This document shows positions 12,352 to 20,109 of a DNA stretch of 27,840 bases, piece by piece (the stretch's first letter is position 1; each line of letters starts with the position of its first letter). The position numbers and the translations under genes are program-made. This stretch comes from a virus. Below the pieces are notes generated by a model, which had not been told where the DNA came from, searched no databases, and saw nothing but the letters and a program-made list of their open reading frames with translations. The stretch is taken from the IMG/VR virus record IMGVR_UViG_3300007344_000180, positions 1-27,840 of that record. The stretch is one strand, 5' to 3'.

Positions 12352-12653
12352 TGGACAAAGAAGGCTTCTTGTTAGAGATACAGAGACTTGCTTTCGAAAT
12401 GGAGCGAGTCATAGAAAAATATGGGGTGCGTGACGAGGTCTTGTCTCTTATGGTAACTGGGCTTGTCGAGGAGGATGAAGACGACCCAGAGGAGAAAAGA
12501 CTAAGGGCGATCTACAGCTACAACATGGACAGTGAGGATGAAATGCTTAGTGTCCTTAACTTTGTGGAAGAAACATTCATCCCGTCGGATAAGGGTGGCG
12601 GAGGTCCAGACCTCGACGACCTCCTTGATGGGCTGGGTATATCACTGAACTAA
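12351..12653 (+). CDS. Acidic late protein, 100 aa
   Basis: From the ATG at 12351: MDKEGFLLEIQRLAFEMERV..., with acidic runs (EEDEDDPEEK) and a Gly/Asp-rich C-terminus (GGGGPDLDDLLDGLGISLN). The longer upstream frame lies opposite the regulator gene and is not credible. Starts 12 bp from the divergent regulator; lacks a visible promoter of its own, so it probably relies on read-through. Function unknown. Confidence 0.6.
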   Translation: MDKEGFLLEIQRLAFEMERVIEKYGVRDEVLSLMVTGLVEEDEDDPEEKRLRAIYSYNMDSEDEMLSVLNFVEETFIPSDKGGGGPDLDDLLDGLGISLN

Positions 12654-12654
12654 A

Positions 12655-12891
12655 ATGGAAGGACTTATCAGGAAGATTGTCATAGGCCAAAACCCTAAGG
12701 ATGGTATGGCTTACTACGTTGGCATGAAGGTGGGGGATGGGAGCGTCTCTGCCATCGTGCTGGACGATGAACATCTTCACAGGCACAGGATGAAAAGATA
12801 TCTTGTATATATTAAGAGAGATGACGGTCAGGTTCTGTGGAAGGCCATAGACGAGATGCCGTGCTTGGTAGAATTCGATCTAAACTTCTGA
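12655..12891 (+). CDS. Hypothetical late protein, 78 aa
   Basis: MEGLIRKIVIGQNPKDGMAY..., probably beta strands with a His/Arg turn (DDEHLHRHRMKRYLVYIKRD). Two bases from the upstream stop and overlapping the next start as TGATG (12889-12893). No family recognised. Confidence 0.6.
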   Translation: MEGLIRKIVIGQNPKDGMAYYVGMKVGDGSVSAIVLDDEHLHRHRMKRYLVYIKRDDGQVLWKAIDEMPCLVEFDLNF

Positions 12892-13199
12892 TGACTAGAA
12901 ACAACCTTACGACAGACGGATCTGAGTTTGTGACACCAGACGGTAAGCCGTACACTGGCTCATACCATGTGCACATCTCTGAGGGAGCCATGGTTGGTCC
13001 AACTCACACTAATCAACCTCACAAGAGGCTCAGCTCTGTTAACGAGGTTGTTGCGTCCAAGGTTGCCATCATCCAAAGAGGGATGAGGAACGAAGCCCCA
13101 GCACAACCACAACCACAGCCAGCAAGACGTGCATCGACACCTTCAAGACAGGTTGCTCGACCTGCATCAGCTAGATCAAACTCTGGGGGTGCGTACTGA
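12891..13199 (+). CDS. Small phage structural-type protein with PYTGxYHxH motif
   Basis: 102 aa from the ATG at 12891. The first half has the pattern GSEFVTPDGKPYTGSYHVHI, then GAMVGPTHTNQPHKRL, a His-rich short repeat I associate with small late proteins of marine phages. The C-terminus is disordered (APAQPQPQPARRASTPSRQ). Probably a minor virion protein. The upstream in-frame codons overlap the previous gene and are rejected in favour of the TGATG junction. Confidence 0.6.
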   Translation: MTRNNLTTDGSEFVTPDGKPYTGSYHVHISEGAMVGPTHTNQPHKRLSSVNEVVASKVAIIQRGMRNEAPAQPQPQPARRASTPSRQVARPASARSNSGGAY

Positions 13200-13200
13200 T

Positions 13201-13350
13201 ATGAGCAAGAAAGTACCCAAGGGAGTTGGTGATAGCATCGCTAAGTTCCTAGAGATTACTGGGGTGCAGAGGGTTGTTAAGTCCACAGTGAAGGACTGCG
13301 GCTGCAAGAAGAGGCAAGAGAAACTGAACAAGCTCTTCCCTTACAAGTGA
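13201..13350 (+). CDS. Conserved phage miniprotein with DCGCxxRxxxLNxLFPY ending
   Basis: 49 aa: MSKKVPKGVGDSIAKFLEIT..., ending DCGCKKRQEKLNKLFPYK. The GxGDxIAKFLExTGVxxVVK and DCGC...LNxLFPY pattern is familiar from Bacteroidota phages and supports the host assignment. Cys pair could bind metal. Function unknown. Starts one base after the upstream stop. Confidence 0.65.
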   Translation: MSKKVPKGVGDSIAKFLEITGVQRVVKSTVKDCGCKKRQEKLNKLFPYK

Positions 13351-13373
13351 CATGAAATTCAATAAACTATATA

Positions 13374-13976
13374 ATGAAAACGTTCAACTTCTTTGTCGTC
13401 GAGCTCAAGAAGCTCATCAACGACACGATCAAGACTGACAGCGGTCTAGAGCTGTATATAGACACTAGGTTCGAGATGGGGGAGTTTGAGTACAGGATCA
13501 ACGAGGGTCCTGTGGTTGCATCCCCGTTCAAGTACGACACTGGTGTAAAGCCAGGGGATACGCTGTACTTTCACCACCTTGTCGTTATGCAGGGCGGGCA
13601 GCCACTTACTGGGGAGGACGACCACTACATTGTCAAGTACGACCCAGAGGCCATCAACTCACAAGCCATTGCCTTTAAGTGTCAGGATACTGGGGAGATC
13701 AAAACCCTTGGGGGGTGGACACTTCTTGAGGCTGTTGAAGAGGAGGAAGAGTTCCCATCTGATCTGATAGAGATGGTTGAGCTTGAGCAGAAACTCCCCA
13801 CAAAGGGGAGGCTTGTCTACGGCAATGAGGAGACAGACTACATGGGATTAGCTCCAGGGGATGTCGTTGGGTTTGCCAAGAACAGAGACTACAGACTCAA
13901 GATTGACGGTAAGGAGTATTACAGAACCAGAGCTGAAGATTTGCTTTATGTCGAGGAAGAAGTTCACAACGATTGA
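13374..13976 (+). CDS. Probable tandem GroES-like co-chaperonin
   Basis: 200 aa with two similar halves. The first (about 45-110) has KPGDTLYFHHLVVMQGGQPL and EDDHYIVKYDPEAI; the second (about 140-198) has LAPGDVVGFAKNRDYRLKID and GKEYYRTRAEDLLYVEEE. The order GD-V-x-F, a Lys/Gly turn, then a strand ending R..D.L.V is that of the GroES (Cpn10) barrel, including its C-terminal 'ESDILAV' strand. A phage co-chaperonin, like T4 gp31 in concept, would work with host GroEL to fold the capsid protein. Assignment rests on pattern reading only; it might also be another beta-barrel protein. Confidence 0.5.
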   Translation: MKTFNFFVVELKKLINDTIKTDSGLELYIDTRFEMGEFEYRINEGPVVASPFKYDTGVKPGDTLYFHHLVVMQGGQPLTGEDDHYIVKYDPEAINSQAIAFKCQDTGEIKTLGGWTLLEAVEEEEEFPSDLIEMVELEQKLPTKGRLVYGNEETDYMGLAPGDVVGFAKNRDYRLKIDGKEYYRTRAEDLLYVEEEVHND

Positions 13977-14238
13977 TGCTGCGGAGAAGCTCATGCACAG
14001 CATGGAGATCGCCATCAACAACATGATTGAGGAGATCAAGAAGCCTGTCGACCCAGAGGCAGGCGGTGCATCTAGAAAGGCTGAGCTTCAATCCATCAAG
14101 CAGACAGCTATTGACGCCAAGGAGTTGCTAGTGGAAAGGCAAAGACTTGAGCAGATGGTGAGGGATCTTAAGCAGAGCGGTGAGATAGAACAAGAAAAAG
14201 ATTACTCAGGGGGGTTCGCGGAAAGATTCTCTAAGTAA
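13948..14238 (+). CDS. Coiled-coil late protein, possible small-terminase analogue
   Basis: 96 aa from the ATG at 13948 (MSRKKFTTIDAAEKLMHSME...), overlapping the co-chaperonin-like gene by 29 bp. Mostly helical with a central KQTAIDAKELLVERQRLEQM and an ending DYSGGFAERFSK. Small helical oligomers just upstream of the large terminase often act as the small subunit, but no specific signature is seen, so that role is a guess. Confidence 0.5.
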   Translation: MSRKKFTTIDAAEKLMHSMEIAINNMIEEIKKPVDPEAGGASRKAELQSIKQTAIDAKELLVERQRLEQMVRDLKQSGEIEQEKDYSGGFAERFSK

Positions 14239-14245
14239 CTTTACA

Positions 14246-14322
14246 CCGCAAGTATCCCCTCAAGCTTATACCTTGTCGAAAGGGTAACTGGTTACATGTG
14301 GGTTCAAGTCCCACCTTGCGGA
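14246..14322 (+). tRNA. tRNA-like element with no evident D arm
   Basis: The acceptor stem CCGCAAG (14246-14252) pairs fully with CTTGCGG (14315-14321), discriminator A14322. The T arm is perfect: GTGGG, loop TTCAAGT, CCCAC (14298-14314). The 45 nt between do not fold as a normal D plus anticodon arm. Alternatives are TACCT/GGGTA with an 8-nt loop TGTCGAAA, or CAAG/CTTG around CTTATAC (would read UAU) plus a GTAAC-TG-GTTAC hairpin. No anticodon is assigned. It could be a degenerate tRNA, an odd functional tRNA or a tRNA mimic. Confidence 0.45.
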
Positions 14323-14335
14323 CAAATTAAATAAC

Positions 14336-14467
14336 ATGGCAAAGGTTCAGGAATCAAACTACAAGTCCAGGCGCGTGCGCCGAAAGGGAGTGCATGCAAA
14401 GACCAAGTACTCTAAGCACAAGAGCTCTAAGAACTACGTGAAGTCTAACAGGGGTCAGGGTCGTTAA
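14336..14467 (+). CDS. Very basic miniprotein, 43 aa
   Basis: MAKVQESNYKSRRVRRKGVH..., ending KNYVKSNRGQGR; roughly 40 percent Lys or Arg. The VRRKGVHAKTK...SKNY...RGQGR pattern recurs, to my recollection, in small proteins near packaging genes of Bacteroidota phages. Probably binds nucleic acid; it could condense packaged DNA or act on RNA. Function unknown. Confidence 0.6.
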   Translation: MAKVQESNYKSRRVRRKGVHAKTKYSKHKSSKNYVKSNRGQGR

Positions 14468-14469
14468 CT

Positions 14470-14817
14470 ATGGCCTACAAAAGCAAGGAAGATCAAAGCA
14501 GGGCCTCTAAGGATCACTATCGGCGCAACAAGGCTCTGTACAAGGAGAGGAGCTTAAAGCGAAACAAGAATAGAAGAAAGTGGGCGAGAGAGTTTGTTCG
14601 GAGAGTCAAGGTGCTTTTGAGCTGTGTTGACTGCGGGGAGTCAGACCCTATAGTCCTTGAGTTTGATCACGTAAGAGGTAAGAAGATCAAGAACGTCGCC
14701 GACATGGTTAACAACTCTTACAGCATAGAAGCTATAAAGAACGAGATCAGGAAGTGCGACGTCAGATGCGCTAACTGTCATAGAAGAAAGACTTACGAAA
14801 GGAGAAAGAAGAAATAA
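14470..14817 (+). CDS. HNH endonuclease
   Basis: 115 aa. Basic helical N-terminus, then an HNH zinc finger: CVDC (52-55), VLEFDHVRG with Asp66-His67, and RCANCHRR with Cys100, Cys103 and His104. Two CxxC pairs would bind structural zinc around a beta-beta-alpha metal site. Phage HNH proteins next to the large terminase often take part in DNA packaging, nicking or cutting concatemers; a free-standing homing nuclease is the alternative. It lies two bases from the upstream gene and next to tRNA-Arg. Confidence 0.8.
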   Translation: MAYKSKEDQSRASKDHYRRNKALYKERSLKRNKNRRKWAREFVRRVKVLLSCVDCGESDPIVLEFDHVRGKKIKNVADMVNNSYSIEAIKNEIRKCDVRCANCHRRKTYERRKKK

Positions 14818-14822
14818 CTACT

Positions 14823-14894
14823 GCCCCTATAGTTTAACGGATAAAACTCCGCTCTTCTAAAGCGGTAATCTTGGTTCGATTCCAGGTGGGGGTA
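14823..14894 (+). tRNA. tRNA-Arg (UCU anticodon)
   Basis: A 72-nt cloverleaf. Acceptor GCCCCTA / TGGGGGT with two wobbles; D stem GTTT/AAAC; anticodon stem CCGCT/AGCGG (14849-14853 with 14861-14865) around loop CTTCTAA, anticodon TCT at 14856-14858; T arm CTTGG-TTCGATT-CCAGG. CCA is not encoded. It reads AGA/AGG, and AGA is a common Arg codon in the late genes here, so it may top up the host pool. Confidence 0.9.
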
Positions 14895-14896
14895 CA

Positions 14897-15100
14897 ATGA
14901 CTGAATATCAATGTCTTATGGCTAACTATGTGTGTAAGTGCTGCGAGCACGAAGAAACAAGGGACAAGGCTTCTATCAAGATTATTGACGGGGAGGCTGT
15001 TCATAACGTTAAGTGTCCATGTGGTAAGTACATGGAGTTAAAGAACCCAAAGTCTGGAGCCCCTAGCTTCAGGAGCAATCGGTATGGCCAAGTCTACTGA
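14897..15100 (+). CDS. Zinc-ribbon protein
   Basis: 67 aa. CKCC (13-16) and CPCG (41-44) give two knuckles of a zinc ribbon; the C-terminus is basic and Ser/Gly-rich (NPKSGAPSFRSNRYGQVY). Likely a small nucleic-acid- or protein-binding factor. An alternative start at the internal MANYVCKCC is possible. It begins 3 nt after the tRNA and overlaps the terminase start by 17 bp, suggesting co-expression with packaging. Confidence 0.65.
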   Translation: MTEYQCLMANYVCKCCEHEETRDKASIKIIDGEAVHNVKCPCGKYMELKNPKSGAPSFRSNRYGQVY

Positions 15101-17180
15101 TGAATATATTATCCAGATTTGTCCCAACGGTACAGAGGGAGAAATTGTTAGGATTGGCGATCTTGACATTGCACTTCCCGCTCAGCCCCCCGAAGAAGAA
15201 ATTGTTGGATATGGACGTCCAAACCACTTGCAGTTGTGGGAGAGGATTCCTATGCCAAAGGAGTTGCTTCGGATTAAGAGCATGGATGAGTGGTCCGAGT
15301 CGCCAAGAGAGTTCAGGGAGAAGTTTCGTCCGTATATCGAGGAGGAGTTTCGTCGTCGTCGTGAGGGCTTTTGGTTTTACAACGATGGTAGGCCTACGTA
15401 TATTACGGGCAGGCATTACATGATGCTCCAGTGGACCAAGATGGATGTGGGTTATCCAGACTATCTTGAGTTCCAAAGAGATATTTTCGTACATTTGTCT
15501 GCGTGTGAGGCGGACCCCCGATGTATCGGGCAGCTGTATACTAAATGTAGGCGGAGCGGATACACTAACATCTGCTCTGCTGTGCTTCTGGACGAAGCCA
15601 CACAAGTCAAGGACAAGCTCTTGGGGATACAGTCGAAGACTGGTAAGGACGCCCAGGAGAATATATTCATGAAGAAGGTGGTGTACATGTTCAGACACTA
15701 TCCCTTCTTCTTCAAACCTATTCAGGATGGAACGACCAATCCGCGCATGGAGCTGGCTTTTCGCGAGCCGAGTAAGAGAATCACGAAGAAGAATAAGACT
15801 GCGCAGACGGGCGAGGCTCTTAATACGCTGATCAACTGGAAGAACACCACCAACAACGCATACGACGGTGAGAAGCTTCACCTGTTGTACTTGGATGAGG
15901 CTGGTAAGTGGGAGAAGCCTACGGACATTCGTGACGCTTGGAGAATTCAGCGCACGTGTTTGATTGTGGGTAGAAAGATTGTGGGGAAGGCCTTGGTCGG
16001 CTCCACTGTAAACCCTATGGATAAGGGTGGGAGGGAGTACAAGGACCTTTGGGAGGACTCCAACCCAGAAGAAAGAAACGCAAACGGTAGGACCAGATCT
16101 GGCTTGTACCGCTTATTTATTCCAGCCTATGAATCACTTGAAGGATTTTTTGACCGACACGGTCGACCCATCGTTGACGATCCTGATAGCCCTGTGGACG
16201 GGCTTGATGGGGATAGTATTACTATCGGGGCTAAGACGTACCTTAAGAACGAGAGGGAGAGCCTTAAAGGAGACCCCTCAGAACTCAACGAGGTAACGAG
16301 GCAGTTCCCCTTCAGCACTGACGAAGCCTTCAGGGACAGCATCGACGGTAGTCTGTTCAACATAGGTCAGATCTACGAGCAGATACAGTACAATGACGAA
16401 CTCTTCCCTAACCCTGTCGTCAGGGGTAACTTCGTTTGGAAGAACGGGGAGCAGGACACTGAGGTACTGTTTGACCCAGACCCAAAGGGTAGGTTTAGGG
16501 TTGCTTGGATGCCACCAGCTGAACTAAGAAATAATAAGATTGAGCAGCGAGGCAAGCTCGTTGCACCGAATGCAGAGCTAGGGGTGGGTGGGGTTGACTC
16601 CTACGACCTTGATGCCACCGTCGACGGACGTGGGTCTAAGGGGGCGCTGCACCTCTACAACAAGTTTCACATGGAGTACCCATCGAACATGTTCGTAGTG
16701 GAGTATGCATCTCGTCCACCTCTAGCCAAGATCTTCTATGAGGACGTCCTTAAGGCTGCGTTCTTTTACGGGTACCCTATCTTAATTGAAAACAATAAGT
16801 ACGGTATTGCAAGATACTTTGAATCAAGAGGTTACGATGGTTATCTAATGGATAGGCCAGAGCACTTAACCAGTGGCGGTAGCGCAAAGACCAAGACCAA
16901 GGGTATCCCCTCTAACTCTCAGGATGTGATCCAGTCGCACGCCCATGCCATTGAAGCCTACATACACGATCATGTGGGGATAAATAGAGATACTGGGGAG
17001 CACGGGAAGATGTACTTCAATAGGACTCTTGAGGATTGGATTGGGTACAAGATTGACAACAGAACCAAGTTCGACCTTACGATTAGTTCAGGGTTGGCGC
17101 TGCTTGGTGCTCAGAAAGCAAAACCAAAGAAGCCACCATCTGACTTTTCTGAAAGGGTGTTCTTGCGTAGGTTCAAGTAA
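15084..17180 (+). CDS. terL: Terminase large subunit
   Basis: 698 aa, the ATPase-nuclease that drives DNA into the prohead and cuts it. The ATPase domain has a Walker-A-like TKCRRSGYTN (153-162), atypical in lacking the classic GK[ST], Walker B LHLLYLDEAG with Asp271-Glu272, and the coupling motif GSTVNP (306-311). The RNase-H-like nuclease domain follows, with GGVDSYDLDA (Asp505), then ILIENNKYG (Glu569) and a QSHAHAIEAY helix. Length suits a TerL with an extra N-terminal region. It follows HNH and zinc-ribbon genes and is followed by the portal, the usual packaging order. Confidence 0.92.
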   Translation: MAKSTDEYIIQICPNGTEGEIVRIGDLDIALPAQPPEEEIVGYGRPNHLQLWERIPMPKELLRIKSMDEWSESPREFREKFRPYIEEEFRRRREGFWFYNDGRPTYITGRHYMMLQWTKMDVGYPDYLEFQRDIFVHLSACEADPRCIGQLYTKCRRSGYTNICSAVLLDEATQVKDKLLGIQSKTGKDAQENIFMKKVVYMFRHYPFFFKPIQDGTTNPRMELAFREPSKRITKKNKTAQTGEALNTLINWKNTTNNAYDGEKLHLLYLDEAGKWEKPTDIRDAWRIQRTCLIVGRKIVGKALVGSTVNPMDKGGREYKDLWEDSNPEERNANGRTRSGLYRLFIPAYESLEGFFDRHGRPIVDDPDSPVDGLDGDSITIGAKTYLKNERESLKGDPSELNEVTRQFPFSTDEAFRDSIDGSLFNIGQIYEQIQYNDELFPNPVVRGNFVWKNGEQDTEVLFDPDPKGRFRVAWMPPAELRNNKIEQRGKLVAPNAELGVGGVDSYDLDATVDGRGSKGALHLYNKFHMEYPSNMFVVEYASRPPLAKIFYEDVLKAAFFYGYPILIENNKYGIARYFESRGYDGYLMDRPEHLTSGGSAKTKTKGIPSNSQDVIQSHAHAIEAYIHDHVGINRDTGEHGKMYFNRTLEDWIGYKIDNRTKFDLTISSGLALLGAQKAKPKKPPSDFSERVFLRRFK

Positions 17181-17196
17181 ACATAGGATTTCCACT

Positions 17197-17204
17197 ATAT
17201 TTGC
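17197..17204 (+). promoter_or_regulatory. TATATTTG -7 box before portal
   Basis: Exact TAnnTTTG match in CTATATTTGC, in the 52-bp gap after the terminase. The portal ATG at 17233 lies 29 nt downstream. Confidence 0.6.
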
Positions 17205-17232
17205 AACTGCATGCAACTCACCACTTCGCGGA

Positions 17233-19641
17233 ATGTATAATAACACTAGGAAGTATTCAAAGAACTTTCCCGACCCTCTAGCCTCACGGGAGACCAAGAT
17301 GTCTCAGGACTACGGGTTGAAGTACGCGAAGGCTATTGAGAATCAGTGGGGGAAGATTCAGGACGAACAGTCCCTATATAAGAAGAGAGCGAGAACGTTT
17401 GAGAAGAACAGAGACTACGCCAACGGTGTTCAGGACACCACGATCTACAAGCAGATCCTTACGTCCCTAGATCCTAACAATGGCGATGGATCTCTGATAA
17501 ACTTAGACTACACTCCAGTACCTATCCTCCCCAAGTTCGCTCGCATCGTAGTGAACAAGATTCTGTCAAGAGCCCCTTACCCTAACCTTGAAGCGATTGA
17601 CCCCATCTCTACCTCTGCCAAGAACAAGCAGAAGCAGAGAATCATGAACCAGGTTCAGATGAAGGAGCAGCTTCAAGCTCTCAAGGAGATGACTGGCGGG
17701 TTGGTTTTAGATCAAGATCCAGAGAATTTGCCTGACACAGCGGAGGAGGCGGAGATTCTTCTTGAGACAAACATCAAGACAGACGCCGAGATTGCTGGGC
17801 AGATTGCCACAAATCTCACGCTAGAGTGGAACGACTTCTCGGACAACGTGTACAGAAGATGTGTGCAGGATTTGGTTGCATGCGGGATGGCTGTTGTCAA
17901 GAGGGACAATGACCCCACCTATGGGATCAAGACGTCATATGTAGATCCTGTGAAGTTTATTCACAGCTCCACCGATGACCCCAATTTCTCTGACATCGTA
18001 TACGCAGGTCACATCAGAACCATCTCCATTCAGGAGCTTAAGCGTATCGCTGGTGATGAGTTGACGGATGAGCAGTACAAGAAGATTGCTGAGAAGTCTA
18101 AGAGCCACAACAGCGACTACAACAAGATGAACCAAGTGTACTATGATGATACGCTTGGGAGAAACGTGTACGGGTATGAGGAGTATATGGTTGACGTGTT
18201 GGACTTTGAGTTCATCTCTGTCGACTGCATGTACTTTGAGGAGAAAGAAAATCAGTACGGGAATACTGGTTTCTACTACGAGGGTTTTGAGTACAAGGAG
18301 AAGTCTAATAAGGGGGTCTACGAACGCACACCTCACAAGATGGAGATCTCGTCAATCTATGGTGGGATGCTCGTTCTGGATTGTGACTACCTGATCAACT
18401 ACGGCCTTAAGACCAACGTGCCCAGAAACATGCACGACGTAACCAAGGCTCGTATGTCGTACTCTGTTGTTGCCACCAACCTTAGGGATATGATGCCCAA
18501 GAGCATGGTGGAGGGGTGTATCGGGTTTGCAGACATGCTCCAGATTACTCACCTTAAGATTCAACAGTCCATCGCAAAGGCTAAGCCTGACGGGTTGATC
18601 ATTGACATTGAGGGGTTGGAGAACGTACAGCTAGGTAAGGGTGGAGAGCTACAGCCGTTGGAGCTGCATGACATCTACGAGCAGACTGGTGTGTTCTACT
18701 ACAGAAGTAAGAACGCTGAGGGTGGATTCCAGGGTGCGCCTATCCAGCAGATCCCCAACAGCATTCGCAACATCAACGAGCTCATCACGCTGTACAACCA
18801 CTATCTCAACATGATCCGTGATACTACGGGCATCAACGAGATGATGGATGCATCAACTCCGAAGGGTGACACCCTCGTCGGTGTTCAGCAGCAAGCTATT
18901 GCGGCTGGTAACAATGCAACGTATGACATTACGAATGCGTCTACGATCCTGTTCAAGCAGGTTTGCCAGGACGTAGTTAGATGTCTTCAGATCATCCCAC
19001 CTGACTCCATCCTGATGCAGATCTATCAGAACGCTATCGGGAAGGAGAACATGGCTGCCCTGTCTGGATTCGCAGATCTACCTATGTACAACTTCGGTGT
19101 ACTGATCAAGAAGGAAATGGAGGATCAGGACAAGGTGTACTTGGAGCAGAACATTCAGCAGTCACTTGCGCAACAGCAGATAGACCTTGAAGACGCCATG
19201 GCCATTAGAAGCCTTAAGGATGTTAATCAGGCCGAAAGACTTTTGATTGTTCGCCGCAAGAAGCGCATGAAGGAGCAGCAAGAGCAGGCGCAACAGAACT
19301 CTCAGATGCAAGCTCAGGCCGCTCAACAGGCTCAGCAGGCTGCTGCACAGGCTGAACAGCAAAGGATGCAGATGGAGTTCCAGATGGAGCAGCAGAAGAT
19401 GCAGCTCAAGACTCAGATGGAGATGCAGCTTGAGGAGGTCAGACATCAGTACAGAAGAGAAATCGAACTCATCAGAGCTCAGGCAACACTAGGATTCAAG
19501 ACTGACGATCAAGAGTTCAAGGAGAAGATCGAAGTCTTTAAGGAAACTAAAAAGGACGATAGAGTAAAGAAGCAGGCTGAAGAGCAGGCCAAGCTTATCG
19601 ACAAGAGAAAGGGGATGGAACCTCAAATACCTATGATCTAA
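17233..19641 (+). CDS. Portal protein
   Basis: About 802 aa from the ATG at 17233 (MYNNTRKYSKNFPDPLASRE); MSQDYGLKYA at 17299 is an alternative. The first start is preferred because it follows a promoter at normal distance and keeps the FPDPLA...YGLKYAKAI segment. The dodecameric portal is the head's DNA gate and the terminase docking site. Visible traits: an early TPVPILPKFARIVVNKIL segment, helical wing, a conserved-looking NSIRNINELITLYNHYLNMI region, and a long C-terminal Gln-rich coiled tail (EQQEQAQQNSQMQAQAAQQA...). Readings that begin inside the terminase gene are rejected. Confidence 0.85.
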   Translation: MYNNTRKYSKNFPDPLASRETKMSQDYGLKYAKAIENQWGKIQDEQSLYKKRARTFEKNRDYANGVQDTTIYKQILTSLDPNNGDGSLINLDYTPVPILPKFARIVVNKILSRAPYPNLEAIDPISTSAKNKQKQRIMNQVQMKEQLQALKEMTGGLVLDQDPENLPDTAEEAEILLETNIKTDAEIAGQIATNLTLEWNDFSDNVYRRCVQDLVACGMAVVKRDNDPTYGIKTSYVDPVKFIHSSTDDPNFSDIVYAGHIRTISIQELKRIAGDELTDEQYKKIAEKSKSHNSDYNKMNQVYYDDTLGRNVYGYEEYMVDVLDFEFISVDCMYFEEKENQYGNTGFYYEGFEYKEKSNKGVYERTPHKMEISSIYGGMLVLDCDYLINYGLKTNVPRNMHDVTKARMSYSVVATNLRDMMPKSMVEGCIGFADMLQITHLKIQQSIAKAKPDGLIIDIEGLENVQLGKGGELQPLELHDIYEQTGVFYYRSKNAEGGFQGAPIQQIPNSIRNINELITLYNHYLNMIRDTTGINEMMDASTPKGDTLVGVQQQAIAAGNNATYDITNASTILFKQVCQDVVRCLQIIPPDSILMQIYQNAIGKENMAALSGFADLPMYNFGVLIKKEMEDQDKVYLEQNIQQSLAQQQIDLEDAMAIRSLKDVNQAERLLIVRRKKRMKEQQEQAQQNSQMQAQAAQQAQQAAAQAEQQRMQMEFQMEQQKMQLKTQMEMQLEEVRHQYRREIELIRAQATLGFKTDDQEFKEKIEVFKETKKDDRVKKQAEEQAKLIDKRKGMEPQIPMI

Positions 19642-19642
19642 A

Positions 19643-20107
19643 ATGGCGAAAAAGGTAAATTTAGACGTAAGCGAAAAGCTTGATATCACATGCCGTCGTG
19701 GAGACACGTTCTCACTTACGGTGACCCTGAAGGATTCTGATGGTGTAGCCCTGCCTCTCGCCACGGACAACTACAGCTTCGTTATGCAAGTTAGGGATGG
19801 CAACGCTTCTGCCGTTGAGAAGGGAGCTTCGGGCTTGATTATAGGTACCAAGGGCTTGGGTTCTAAGGCAGTTGATGCAAAGGGTCAAGAGAGAAGCTTC
19901 GAGTCCTTTGTCACAGACGATAGCGGTAACGTAACCATCACAGCCACTGCAACGACAATGCGTCAGGTTCCTGCAGGTAACTACATCTATGACCTTCAGC
20001 AGATCAAACCAAACACCACGACTGGTGTTGATGTGCACACCACAATCCTGAAGGGTGCGTTTAGAGTCAATCAAGACATTTCAGAGGCAGTACAAACTGG
20101 CATCTAA
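19643..20107 (+). CDS. Beta-rich tail/baseplate-type protein
   Basis: 154 aa: MAKKVNLDVSEKLDITCRRG..., then DTFSLTVTLKDSDGVALPLA and a strand-rich middle, ending LKGAFRVNQDISEAVQTGI. The 'crrGDTFxLxVTLKDSDG' opening is like the N-terminal domain of baseplate upper proteins (BppU-like) that attach fibres. It lies between portal and fibre, consistent with an adaptor. Start two bases after the portal stop. Confidence 0.6.
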   Translation: MAKKVNLDVSEKLDITCRRGDTFSLTVTLKDSDGVALPLATDNYSFVMQVRDGNASAVEKGASGLIIGTKGLGSKAVDAKGQERSFESFVTDDSGNVTITATATTMRQVPAGNYIYDLQQIKPNTTTGVDVHTTILKGAFRVNQDISEAVQTGI

Positions 20108-20109
20108 CA

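Noticed and set aside
14268-14284. Reading the tRNA-like element as tRNA-Asp (GUC)
   Set aside because: With GTC in the anticodon position the flanking bases do not pair (C-A contacts), so no isotype can be claimed.
17029-17232. Longer portal reading starting inside the terminase gene
   Set aside because: It would overlap 150 bp of terL and ignores the TATATTTG promoter in the gap; its residues are not portal-like until MYNNTRKYSK.
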